Shown: positions 49,976 to 57,790 of the stretch, one piece after another
Numbering within the stretch: the stretch's first letter is position 1
Layout of the letters: each line of letters starts with the position of its first letter
Assembly (NCBI RefSeq): GCF_026339955.1
Contig: NZ_JAPEPW010000002.1
Coordinates: 1,488,001 to 1,552,000, forward strand
Reading direction: 5' to 3'
Length of the DNA stretch: 64,000 nt
Origin: Streptomyces sp. NBC_01549
GTDB taxonomy: Bacteria; Actinomycetota; Actinomycetes; Streptomycetales; Streptomycetaceae
Translations under genes and position numbers: made by a program
The notes under the pieces: model-generated
Told to the model about the DNA's origin: nothing
The model's input: the letters and a program-made list of their open reading frames with translations, nothing else
The model's database searches: none

Positions 49976-50794
49976 TCAGGCCACCCAATCGATCCGCATC
50001 TTGATGTCGTCCGGTGAGAGGCTGCCCTTGGCGGCCACGTGGTCGCCGGAGGACTCCCCGCGCAGCCGGCGCCCGATCCACGGGACGAGGTACTCGCGCG
50101 CCCAATGGATGTCGTCGCGCCGGACCTCGAGCGTGCCGCGGGGCGGCAGCGGAGGCCAGGGCTGGTCGGGGTCGGCGGGCACTTCGAGGCCGAGGACCTG
50201 CCCGGCGCGCAGCGCGACCCGGGTGTGACCCTCGGGCGAGAGGTGCAGCCGGTCGCCGTCCCAGGCACGACGGTCCTGGATCGTCTTCAGGGACCACAGA
50301 TCGAGGACGGGACAGCCGTACCGGTCCGCGATGGCCCGTACGTGCCCGTTGTACGTGGCGATCTTGCCGCGCAGATGCCTCAGCAGCGGGACGGTGCGGG
50401 TGTCGAAGCCGGTCGTCACCAGGACGGTGCCGACGGCCGAGGTGAGGTCGGCGACCGCGCGCTCGAAGCGCTCGGCGACCTCGTCGGGATCGGTGCCGGG
50501 CCGGATGATGTCGTTGCCGCCCGCACAGAAGGAGACCAGGTCGGGGGCGAGTTCCTTGGCGCTCCGGAGCTGGTCTTCGACGATCTGGTCGAGCAGTTTT
50601 CCGCGTACGGCGAGGTTGGTGTAGGTGAAGTCGCCCTCGGGCCGCCGGTCCGCCAGCAGCACCGCGAACCGGTCGGCCCACCCGACGAAGGCCCCGTCGG
50701 GGCCGGGGTCGCCGACGCCTTCGGTGAAGCTGTCCCCCACCGCCACGTACGACCCGATCACTGATCTGTTGTCACTCTTCGAATCGTCTGCCAC
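49976..50794 (-). CDS. SGNH/GDSL-type hydrolase
   Basis: The 272-residue protein has the SGNH blocks: YVAVGDSFTEGVGDPG (block I, nucleophile Ser) near residue 17, the Gly/Asn blocks (FCAGGNDIIRPG near residue 90) and DRLHLSPEGHTRVAL (DxxH) near residue 190. No signal peptide. Esterase, lipase or acyl-hydrolase activity is likely; substrate unknown. Monocistronic, leftward. Confidence 0.9.
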   Translation of the reverse strand: MADDSKSDNRSVIGSYVAVGDSFTEGVGDPGPDGAFVGWADRFAVLLADRRPEGDFTYTNLAVRGKLLDQIVEDQLRSAKELAPDLVSFCAGGNDIIRPGTDPDEVAERFERAVADLTSAVGTVLVTTGFDTRTVPLLRHLRGKIATYNGHVRAIADRYGCPVLDLWSLKTIQDRRAWDGDRLHLSPEGHTRVALRAGQVLGLEVPADPDQPWPPLPPRGTLEVRRDDIHWAREYLVPWIGRRLRGESSGDHVAAKGSLSPDDIKMRIDWVA

Positions 50795-50904
50795 GTCGGC
50801 CCATCATTCACCTTTCGATGTGAGCTACGCGACCGTAGGAAAGGGTTGACGGGTGGTGAGATAAGCCACTCGTAAAGTGTGAGTGAACCCGGAATAAGGC
50901 CCTG

Positions 50905-51621
50905 TCAGAAGTGGTTGAACCGCCGCCACACCTGGAAGTCCTCGATCCGGAAGTGGCTCCATGTGGTCCGGAACGCGAAGTGCCCACTCGTGTACGGCTC
51001 CGGGTCGCTGTAGTCGAAGACCAGCCGTCCGTTGTTCCACCAGCGGACCGTGGAGCCGTCCGAGACGATCCGCACACGATTGGGCTCGTTGGCCGTGAGC
51101 AGCGGCTCCGTGTAGTCGTAGACGAGCGGGCGGACGCCCGGCTCCCCGACGTACCGGCGCAGCCGCGTGGTCGTGTTGGTGTTGGCGCCGTATCCGACGT
51201 AGTACGTCTTCAGGTAGTCGTATTCGTCGAGGGCACCGCCGCGCGGCGTGGCGAAGAGGTCGTCAGGGGAGCGGACGTCGACGGCGTTCCAGAAGTTGTT
51301 GAGGTCGGAGACCCGGTCGTTGACGCCGCCCGCAAAGACGGGTGTGGCGGTGTACTCGATGACGTAGGGCCCCTCGAGCCTCTTCTTGAACCAGACCGTC
51401 GCACCGCTCGGTACGTCGATCTCCAGGACGCCGCGCGAGGCGGTGACCGTGCCGCCGTCCTGCAGTTCGGTGGCCCACTGGCCGAGGCCGCGGCGGAAGC
51501 CGTCGCGGGCGATGAGTCGGCCGCGACGGTGCCGCGGCGAGGCGCTCGCGGTGGTGGCCGGGACGAGCGTGGCCAGGGCGGCACCGGCGGCGAGGGTCGC
51601 GAAGGCTCTGCGGGTGGTCAT
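50905..51621 (-). CDS. Secreted protein, DUF6250-like (polysaccharide-related), Tat signal
   Basis: A 238-residue protein with a twin-arginine signal (MTTRRAFATLAAGAALATLV...SAS). The mature part reads DGFRRGLGQWATELQDGGTV and later EPNRVRIVSDGSTVRWWNNGRLVFDYSDPEPYTSGHFAFRTTWSHFRIEDFQVWR, a concanavalin-like sandwich seen in DUF6250 proteins next to rhamnogalacturonan/pectin genes. A decayed PL11 lyase is immediately upstream on the same strand, suggesting a former polysaccharide-degradation pair. It looks intact. Confidence 0.75.
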   Translation of the reverse strand: MTTRRAFATLAAGAALATLVPATTASASPRHRRGRLIARDGFRRGLGQWATELQDGGTVTASRGVLEIDVPSGATVWFKKRLEGPYVIEYTATPVFAGGVNDRVSDLNNFWNAVDVRSPDDLFATPRGGALDEYDYLKTYYVGYGANTNTTTRLRRYVGEPGVRPLVYDYTEPLLTANEPNRVRIVSDGSTVRWWNNGRLVFDYSDPEPYTSGHFAFRTTWSHFRIEDFQVWRRFNHF

Positions 51622-51627
51622 GGGGTC

Positions 51628-52126
51628 CTACCTTTCAAGGGTGGTTCCTTCCGTGTGAGCGGTGGTGGTGATGGCGGGCGTCGGCACCCGCCGGGTCTCG
51701 GTGCCCAGGCAGCAGTCCGTGTACGTCGACCGGAGACAGCCGCGCACGGTCCGGCCGAGGCGGTGTCCGGGGTTCTGGGCGGGCGTGCGGATACAGGTCT
51801 TCGTCGGCTCGGTGGCCCTTCGCGCAGTCGAGCGCCGCCGAACTCGGCTTCCAGTCATGGCCGTTGACGACGGCACGCACGGTGCAGGTACCGGTGCCCC
51901 GGCTGTCGTCCCGGCATGTGGTCGACCGGGTGCCCGGCGTGTGGTCGAGCGGCCGTCCGTCCTTGTACACGTTGAAAGCGATCGCGTGCTCCCTGCGGTG
52001 ACGACGACGGCCCCCGTGCTGCCGCCGAAGGAGTAGAAAGCGCTTGCGGAGATCACTGTGCAGCCACACGCGCCCGGTGTCGATACCTCGTGCACCGGTG
52101 CCACAGGACCGCAATGTGCCGATCAT
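51628..52126 (-). pseudogene. Remnant of a rhamnogalacturonan endolyase (PL11)
   Basis: Fragments in shifting frames include REHAIAFNVYKDGRPLDHTPG, VRAVVNGHDWKPSSA and DEDLYPHARPEP. They match the N-terminal beta domain of PL11 lyases (FNVYRDG.KL, RAVVNG). No catalytic domain follows. The remnant is out of frame and stops within 500 bases, so it is non-functional. It indicates loss of a pectin-degradation gene next to the intact DUF6250-like gene. Confidence 0.5.
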
Positions 52127-52162
52127 GAAATGACCACGCCGGAACGCGTGGAAAACGCCGAA

Positions 52163-52194
52163 GGCCGGACCCCCGCGATTGCGGAGGTCCGGCC
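52163..52194. terminator. Terminator of the M23 peptidase gene
   Basis: Stem GGCCGGACC / GGTCCGGCC with an inner CCGC/GCGG stem and GATT loop, 29 bases after the minus-strand stop at 52223; the minus-strand tail is TTCGGCGTTTTCC. Confidence 0.75.
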
Positions 52195-52222
52195 CTCAAA
52201 GACGTGAGAGGTGCGGCCGGCG

Positions 52223-53200
52223 TCAGCCGACGGCGACACCGTGCGAGCGCAGGTACGCGACCGGGTCCATGTCCGAGCCGTAGTTCGGGGTGGTGCGGAT
52301 CTCGAAGTGCAGGTGCGGACCGGTGACATTGCCGGTCGCGCCGGAGAGGCCGATCTGCTGGCCCTCGGTCACGGTCTGCCCCGCCGAGACGGAGAGGGCG
52401 GACATGTGGGCGTACTGCGAGTACCGGCCGTCGGCGTGCTGGATGACGACCTGGTTGCCGTAGGCACCACCCCAGCCGGCCGAGACGACCGTGCCGGCGG
52501 CGATGGCCTTGATGGTGGTGCCGGTCGGGACCACGAAGTCCACGCCGGTGTGGTAGCCGCTGGACCACATGCTGCCGGCCACCTTGTAGCCGGTGCCGAT
52601 GGTGGCGCCCGTGACCGGCAGGGTGTAACCGGTGTCATTGGTGGGGGCCGCGGCCTGGGGCTTGGGCGCGGCTGCCGCGCTGGACGACCCGGCGCCCGGC
52701 TGCGCCGACGACCGCGTGGACGGCTTGGCGGAGGACCGTGTCGACGGCTGCGTCGACGACTCGGTCGAAGGCTTGCTGTCGGCGGTCGACGCGGCCTTCT
52801 CACCGATCGTGAGCTTCAGACCCGGGTGGATCAGCGAGGGGTCGCTGCCGATGGCCTGGCGGTTGTCGGAGTAGAGCTTCTGCCAGCCGCCGCTGACGTG
52901 CTGCCGCTCGGCGATCTTGGCGAGCCAGTCGCCGGCCTTCACCGAATAGGTCTTCGTCGAGACCGTGGAGATCGTCGTGGTCTTTTCCGAAACAGCCGCG
53001 GACTTTTCGGAAACCGTCGCGCCGAAAATCGTCGCGGTCTTTTCGGGAGTGGACGAAACCGCGGCCTTCGGCGTCACGGCATGGGCGCCGGTGGCCCCCA
53101 TCAGCGGCAGCGCGAGCGCGGCGCCGCCGGTTCCGGCCGCGGCGATCGAGCGGGTGAAACGCTTGGTCTTGGGACGGCGGTGCTTACCCTTCGCGGGCAT
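52223..53200 (-). CDS. Secreted LysM-M23 peptidoglycan endopeptidase
   Basis: A 325-residue secreted peptidase: signal peptide (AAAGTGGAALALPLMGATGAHA, about 20-42), a LysM domain (YSVKAGDWLAKIAERQHVSGGWQKLY, about 85-140), a Ser/Thr/Ala linker, and a C-terminal M23 (LytM) domain with HTGVDFVVPTG and GPHLHFEIRT (HxH zinc ligand) near residues 230 and 295. It cleaves peptidoglycan cross-links during cell wall remodelling. A c-di-AMP riboswitch-like leader is directly upstream, as for several Streptomyces cell-wall hydrolases. Confidence 0.9.
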   Translation of the reverse strand: MPAKGKHRRPKTKRFTRSIAAAGTGGAALALPLMGATGAHAVTPKAAVSSTPEKTATIFGATVSEKSAAVSEKTTTISTVSTKTYSVKAGDWLAKIAERQHVSGGWQKLYSDNRQAIGSDPSLIHPGLKLTIGEKAASTADSKPSTESSTQPSTRSSAKPSTRSSAQPGAGSSSAAAAPKPQAAAPTNDTGYTLPVTGATIGTGYKVAGSMWSSGYHTGVDFVVPTGTTIKAIAAGTVVSAGWGGAYGNQVVIQHADGRYSQYAHMSALSVSAGQTVTEGQQIGLSGATGNVTGPHLHFEIRTTPNYGSDMDPVAYLRSHGVAVG

Positions 53201-53221
53201 GACGAATTCCTCTCCGGCGCC

Positions 53222-53400
53222 GGCGAGGTGAGCTGTCGGGTGCGGGCTGGAGATGCCCGGCCACGCGGCTGCGCGGCTATACCCCTAGCCGTTCCGGAGA
53301 CCGGAACAGGCGCGGTACCTGTGGGTCCCCCGCTCCTGCCAGGTACGGGTGGGTGTGCGGATACCGGGCGGCGGCAGGATTGGGCGTCCGTCCGGATTGA
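53222..53400 (-). promoter_or_regulatory. ydaO/yuaA-type c-di-AMP riboswitch
   Basis: The minus-strand leader of the M23 gene contains conserved blocks of this class: GCGGGGGACCCA (53319-53330), CGGCTAGGGGTATAGCCG around 53275-53292, and the 3' block ACCCGACAGCTCACCTCG (53224-53241) just before the ribosome binding site. Order and spacing fit the ydaO fold. In actinobacteria such switches turn off cell-wall hydrolase genes when c-di-AMP is high. Boundaries are approximate. Confidence 0.8.
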
Positions 53401-53521
53401 GGGCGAACGTAAGCGAGACGGGGGCACATCGCCAACCATGCGGCTTTTCTGTGCGCGTGCCTTTCTTGATCCATGCCGGAATTCCGGTCACCCTCCGTGG
53501 AAAACGATCTCCCCCGCCCTC

Positions 53522-53549
53522 CAATCCGCCCAGAAATTCGGGCGGATTG
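53522..53549. terminator. Hairpin, possible terminator of the alpha-galactosidase gene
   Basis: Perfect 10-bp inverted repeat CAATCCGCCC / GGGCGGATTG (53522-53531, 53540-53549) with an 8-base loop, 114 bases downstream of the minus-strand stop at 53663. No T-run follows. Confidence 0.5.
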
Positions 53550-53662
53550 AGAAAGCGGGCCCGCAACGCATCGTCACGAATATGACGCTGCTCACGCACG
53601 TCACACCACGGCGCTTCATTCCAGGGCCAGTTGGAACGAAGGTAGCAATACGGACAGAACGC

Positions 53663-55735
53663 TCACATGCGACGCAATCGGATAACTGCCGCATCGAAGT
53701 CCCCGCGCAGCCCCGTCCGCAATCCGTGATGCAGCAGCACCGCACCCCGGTGCACCTCGCCCGTTACGCGGCATTCGTACGCGGCGCTCGGATCGAGCCC
53801 ACGCAGCCGAAGCGGGGCGACCGGCTCGCCGTGGTGCTGGGCCTGGAGCAGCGCGAGGACGACGGTCTCGTCGCCACGAACGTACTGCACCGCACTCAGC
53901 CCGCCCTCCGGAGGCCGCAGCCGGTAGAGGTCGCCGCGCTGCACGACCGGCCGGATCTCCTTGTAGAGGTCCACCCACTCCCGCGCCTCGACGAGCTCCG
54001 CCTCACTCCAGTCGGCCAGGTCGCCGCCGACCCCGAGCACCCCAGCCATGGCGCTCACAAACCGGAAGCGCAACGAGCTGACTCGCCCGTTGAGCTGCGC
54101 GTTCGGACTGTCCGTGACCCAGGCGGCCATGATCCGGGCCGGGTGGATCTGGCTGAAGCCGTGCTGGATGGCGAGCCGGTCGAGCGGGTCGGTGTTGTCG
54201 GAGGTCCACACCTGGTCCGTACGCGCCATGACGCCGAGGTCGATCCGGCCGCCACCGCCCGAGCAGGACTCGAAGGCGACCCCCGGGTGCTCGGCCCGCA
54301 GCCGGTCCAGAAGCCCGTACAGAGCCTCCACGTGCTCGACCCACAGCTTCTGCGGGTACGGCTCACCGGGCCAACCGGCGTCCGTGAAACAGCGGTTGAA
54401 GTCCCACTTCACATAGTCGATCGGGGCGCTCGAGAGCAGACTGTCGAGCTGCTCCCACAGGTACTCCTGTACGTCCGGACGGGCGAGGTTGAGTACGAGC
54501 TGGTTGCGGAACTCCGTCCTGGTCCGCCCCGGCTGGAACTGCACCCAGTCGGGGTGTGCGCGGTACAGCTCGCTGTCCGGATTGACCATCTCCGGCTCGA
54601 CCCAGATCCCGAACTGCATGCCGAGCGCGTGCACGTCGTCGGCGAGCGGCTTCAGCCCCTGCGGGAAGCGGTCCGGGTTGGGGGTCCAGTCACCGAGCCC
54701 GGCACGGTCGCTCGTCCGCGCCCCGAACCAGCCGTCGTCGACGACGAACAGCTCGACGCCCATCGCCGCGGCGCGCCGGGCCAGCTCCCGCTGCCGCTCC
54801 TCCGAGATGTCGAAGTGGGTGGCCTCCCAGGAGTTGAACAGCACCGGCCGGTCCAGCTCCGCGTCCGGGATCACGTACGACCGCTGGTACGCGTGCCACG
54901 TCCGGCTCGCCGCGCCGAAGCCGCCGTCGCTCCACAGCCCCGCGAAGACGGGGGTGGTGAACGACTCCCCCGGCTCCAGGCGCAACAGCCCGGAGTCGTC
55001 GTACCCGGCGCCGCCGGAGATCTGCACACGCGCGTCGGGGAGTTGGGCCACGCAGATCCGCCACGAGCCCGACCAGCCGAGCGCGCACCCGTAGACCTCG
55101 CCACTCTCCTCACCCGCCCCGCTGTCGAGCGCGACCCATGGCAGGTGCTGGTGCCCGGTGTGCCCACGGCGGCTGCCGATGACCTTCTCACCGTAGGTGA
55201 GGGGGGAGCGCGCGAGCCGGGACTCGGCCGCCCACCGTCCGTGCAGCTGGGAGAGGCGCCAGCCGTCGCGCTCGGGCAGGGTCCAGGTCGCGGAGTCCGC
55301 GCGCAGCAACTCCAGGGAGCGTCCCGCGTTGGCCAGGGTCACCCAACGCTCGACGACGTCGCCGCGCATCCGGTAGTGGAGGGTGATGCCGAGCCCGTCG
55401 TCCTCGAAACGCAGCCGCAGTTCGTCGCCGTCCGCCTCGTACGCCTCGAAGCGCCATTCGGTGCCGCGCCGCTCCTGTGTCCGGACGGACAGCGCCGGGC
55501 GTACGAAGCGGGGGCCGCCCTCGACGGGATATTCCTCGCGCCCGTCGAGCCGGGACTCGAAGGGCCGGTACGGCGGGCCGGGCAGGGCGGCCAGTGACTC
55601 GGCGTCGGCGAGGGTGATCCGTGGCCCCCAGTGGAGGTGGAGCAGTTCGTCGAGGTCGGTCAGCCGTAGGGCGTAGCCGCTCGTGGGACCCGAAAGAAGC
55701 CACGTACGACCATCTCCGCCGATTTCGATCATCAA
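53663..55735 (-). CDS. Alpha-galactosidase, glycoside hydrolase family 36
   Basis: The 690-residue intracellular enzyme is a full-length GH36 galactosidase: N-terminal beta-sandwich to about 290, a TIM barrel with GVELFVVDDGWFG, IDYVKWDFNRCF (nucleophile Asp in KWD) near residue 440 and SCSGGGGRIDLGVMARTDQVWTSDNTDPLDR (acid/base Asp in SDNTD), then a C-terminal beta domain. No signal peptide, so it acts on imported galactosides. It is divergent from the phosphatase gene. No transporter is adjacent. Confidence 0.93.
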   Translation of the reverse strand: MMIEIGGDGRTWLLSGPTSGYALRLTDLDELLHLHWGPRITLADAESLAALPGPPYRPFESRLDGREEYPVEGGPRFVRPALSVRTQERRGTEWRFEAYEADGDELRLRFEDDGLGITLHYRMRGDVVERWVTLANAGRSLELLRADSATWTLPERDGWRLSQLHGRWAAESRLARSPLTYGEKVIGSRRGHTGHQHLPWVALDSGAGEESGEVYGCALGWSGSWRICVAQLPDARVQISGGAGYDDSGLLRLEPGESFTTPVFAGLWSDGGFGAASRTWHAYQRSYVIPDAELDRPVLFNSWEATHFDISEERQRELARRAAAMGVELFVVDDGWFGARTSDRAGLGDWTPNPDRFPQGLKPLADDVHALGMQFGIWVEPEMVNPDSELYRAHPDWVQFQPGRTRTEFRNQLVLNLARPDVQEYLWEQLDSLLSSAPIDYVKWDFNRCFTDAGWPGEPYPQKLWVEHVEALYGLLDRLRAEHPGVAFESCSGGGGRIDLGVMARTDQVWTSDNTDPLDRLAIQHGFSQIHPARIMAAWVTDSPNAQLNGRVSSLRFRFVSAMAGVLGVGGDLADWSEAELVEAREWVDLYKEIRPVVQRGDLYRLRPPEGGLSAVQYVRGDETVVLALLQAQHHGEPVAPLRLRGLDPSAAYECRVTGEVHRGAVLLHHGLRTGLRGDFDAAVIRLRRM

Positions 55736-55914
55736 ACCCTCACAGATTCAAACAGCCGCACTCAATCACCAACATCCTCAACGGCGTCTCACCCGGGAGG
55801 CAACGGCTGTGGACAACTTCATTGCCTGAGGAACCCATGTCGTATCGTCGAAACCGCGATTCCCGTCGGCGAGCGTCGCCGAGCAGCGCCGACGGTCCAA
55901 TGGGAGGAGCCCCC

Positions 55915-56712
55915 GTGACGCAGCAGGTCCCGTCGACCGAGCCGGAGCTGGCCGGAGTGCGCAACTTCCGAGACGTGGGCGGCCTGCCCACCGTGGACGG
56001 CCGGCGGGTGCGCCACGGACAGCTGTTCCGCAGTGGCCATCTCGCGCACGCCACGGAGGAGGACGCGGCGTTCCTCTCCTCGCTCGGGCTGCACACGATC
56101 TTCGACTTCCGCAATGCCGCGGACCAGAAGCTGGAGGGGCCGGACGTCGAGCTGCCGGGTGTACGGAACGTGAACCTTCCGCTCACCGACCCTGCCGATG
56201 GCAGTGAGTTCTGGAAGATGGTCCGCGACGGCGACGTCGACCAGTTGCGCGGACACCTCGGCGACGGCAAGGCTGCGAACCGGATGATCAATTCCTACCG
56301 CACGATCGTCAGGGACCGCACGGCCGAGCACGCGCACGTGCTGCACGCCCTGGCCGAGGACAGCGTGCCCGCGCTGATGCACTGCGCGGCCGGCAAGGAC
56401 CGCGCGGGCCTCTCCATAGCCGTGACGCTCCTCGCCCTCGATATCGAGCGCGACGCGATCGTGGCCGACTACCTAGAGTCGAACGCGACGCACCGTCGCT
56501 ACAAGGTGCGTCGCAACGGCTCCTCGGAAGAGGCCCGCTCCCCCGAGGTCATGGAGCTGCTGAGCCCCCTGTTCGACGCCCGCGCCGAGTATCTGACCGC
56601 GGCCTTCGAGACGATCGAGGAGACCTGGGGCGGCGTCGACGCCTACCTGGAGCAGGGGCTGGGGGTCACACCCGAGCAGCGGGAGCGGCTGCGCGAGCGC
56701 CTGCTGGACTGA
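55915..56712 (+). CDS. Tyrosine/serine protein phosphatase (DSP-like)
   Basis: The 265-residue protein is a bacterial PTP of the Y_phosphatase3 type. LAGVRNFRDVGGLPTVDGRRVRHGQLFRSGHL opens the domain and the catalytic loop HCAAGKDRAGLS holds Cys157-x5-Arg163, with DADYLESN-like QSNA region after it. It acts on phosphotyrosine or on inositol or nucleotide phosphates; in Streptomyces the role is undefined. GTG at 55915 with GGGAGGAG is preferred; an ATG at 55838 with GAGGA is an alternative that would add 26 residues. Confidence 0.85.
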   Translation: MTQQVPSTEPELAGVRNFRDVGGLPTVDGRRVRHGQLFRSGHLAHATEEDAAFLSSLGLHTIFDFRNAADQKLEGPDVELPGVRNVNLPLTDPADGSEFWKMVRDGDVDQLRGHLGDGKAANRMINSYRTIVRDRTAEHAHVLHALAEDSVPALMHCAAGKDRAGLSIAVTLLALDIERDAIVADYLESNATHRRYKVRRNGSSEEARSPEVMELLSPLFDARAEYLTAAFETIEETWGGVDAYLEQGLGVTPEQRERLRERLLD

Positions 56713-56749
56713 TCCCCGGGGGCGGAACCCTGGGGGACGGAACCCTGGG

Positions 56750-57019
56750 CTATTGGTGCTTCGCGCCCAGTTCGAACAGCAGAAAGATGAAGGCCGCGAA
56801 GAGGTGGCCGACGGCGATGTAGATGATGAGGCGTACCCACAGGGCGCGGGGGAACTTCTCGACCATGCGCCGCCGAGTGGCGGGTGCACCGGATTCGGTG
56901 GGCTCGGTGGGCTCCGTGGACTCGGTGGGCTCCGTGGACTCGGTGGGCTCCGTGGACTCGGTGGGCTCCGTGGACTCGGTGGGCTCCGTGGACTCGGTGG
57001 ATCGCGTGGATTCCGTCAT
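56750..57019 (-). CDS. Small membrane protein with STEPTE repeats, hopanoid-locus associated
   Basis: An 89-residue protein: an N-terminal repeat region, (S/P)TEPTE units made by 18-bp DNA repeats (56911-57000), a basic stop-transfer MVEKFPRALWVRL and one membrane helix IIYIAVGHLFAAFIFLLF. Its ATG overlaps the XRE gene's TGA (ATGA). A small membrane protein at this position beside the hopanoid operon is also present, as I recall, in S. coelicolor. Function unknown. Confidence 0.75.
   Translation of the reverse strand: MTESTRSTESTEPTESTEPTESTEPTESTEPTESTEPTEPTESGAPATRRRMVEKFPRALWVRLIIYIAVGHLFAAFIFLLFELGAKHQ
56911..57000. repeat. 18-bp tandem repeats inside the small membrane protein gene
   Basis: Five exact copies of GCTCCGTGGACTCGGTGG from 56911 to 57000, encoding STEPTE on the minus strand. 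Copy number is likely variable. Confidence 0.9.
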
Positions 57020-57678
57020 GACAGCTCTCCGGTCGTCGGGTGCCCTGCCGCCGGGCCGAGGCACAGCGCGGCGGTGGGGCTCTGCAGCAGGGTGTGTACG
57101 AAGAGGAGCTCGGCCCCCGACTGATCGGCGGCCGCGATGCGGTGCGGGGTCAGCGAGTCGAAGTGCGCGCTGTCCCCGGGCGCGAGCACCTGGGTGGTAT
57201 CCCCGAGGCGCAGCCGCAGCCGCCCCTGGAGGACGTAGAGCCACTCCTCGCCGGGGTGGACGCGCACGATGTCGCCCTGAGAGCCGTACGGGACGTGCAC
57301 CCGAAGGGCCTGCATCCCGTGGCCCGGGGCACCGGACTGCCAGTAGGTCCAGCCGCCCGCCTGCGTCGGCTCCATGTCGGCGGCCCGGACGATCGCGTCC
57401 CGTTCGGCGACCGTCTCGCCCAGCAGTTCCGAGACCGTCGTACCGTAGATGCGAGCGAGTGCGAGCAGCATCGGCAGCGAGGGCTGGCGCTGCCCCGTCT
57501 CCAGTCGGGAGAGGTGGGCGGCCGAGAGACCGGCGGCGCGGGCCGCGGCCTCCAGGGTGAGCGAGGCGCGACGGCGCAGCGCACGCAGTTGCGGTGCGAC
57601 GGCGGGCAGCGCCTCGGCTGCTGCGGACTCGGGCGGCGTGGCGGCCGCCCCCGGTTCGACAGGGCTCATGTACTCCAT
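57016..57678 (-). CDS. XRE-family regulator with cupin domain
   Basis: About 220 residues from the ATG at 57678. An XRE helix-turn-helix (LRALRRRASLTLEAAARAAGLSAAHLSRLETGQRQPSLPMLLALARIYGTTVSEL) is followed by a cupin (GEEWLYVLQGRLRLRLGDTTQVLAPGDSAHFDSLTPH). This is a typical small-molecule-sensing repressor or activator. Two TTGCC-N5-GGCAA sites lie just upstream. It is convergent in location with, and downstream of the end of, the hopanoid operon, and could control it or itself. Confidence 0.85.
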   Translation of the reverse strand: MEYMSPVEPGAAATPPESAAAEALPAVAPQLRALRRRASLTLEAAARAAGLSAAHLSRLETGQRQPSLPMLLALARIYGTTVSELLGETVAERDAIVRAADMEPTQAGGWTYWQSGAPGHGMQALRVHVPYGSQGDIVRVHPGEEWLYVLQGRLRLRLGDTTQVLAPGDSAHFDSLTPHRIAAADQSGAELLFVHTLLQSPTAALCLGPAAGHPTTGELS

Positions 57679-57690
57679 TGAGCCGCATCC

Positions 57691-57705
57691 TTGCCTCTCG
57701 GGCAA
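57691..57705. promoter_or_regulatory. Operator copy A, TTGCC-N5-GGCAA
   Basis: TTGCCTCTCGGGCAA, a 15-bp site just upstream of the XRE gene start. A second copy starts exactly 20 bases further, so both lie on the same DNA face. Confidence 0.7.
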
Positions 57706-57710
57706 ATTTC

Positions 57711-57725
57711 TTGCCACAGAGGCAA
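57711..57725. promoter_or_regulatory. Operator copy B, TTGCC-N5-GGCAA
   Basis: TTGCCACAGAGGCAA, the second 15-bp copy, 20 bases (two helical turns) from copy A. Between the XRE gene start and the end of the hopanoid aminotransferase gene. Confidence 0.7.
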
Positions 57726-57790
57726 ACCCCTCCGTCGCGACGAGGGCGGGCCCGTACTCCGAGCCCGTCCCGCCCCTTCGTGCCTTGGGT

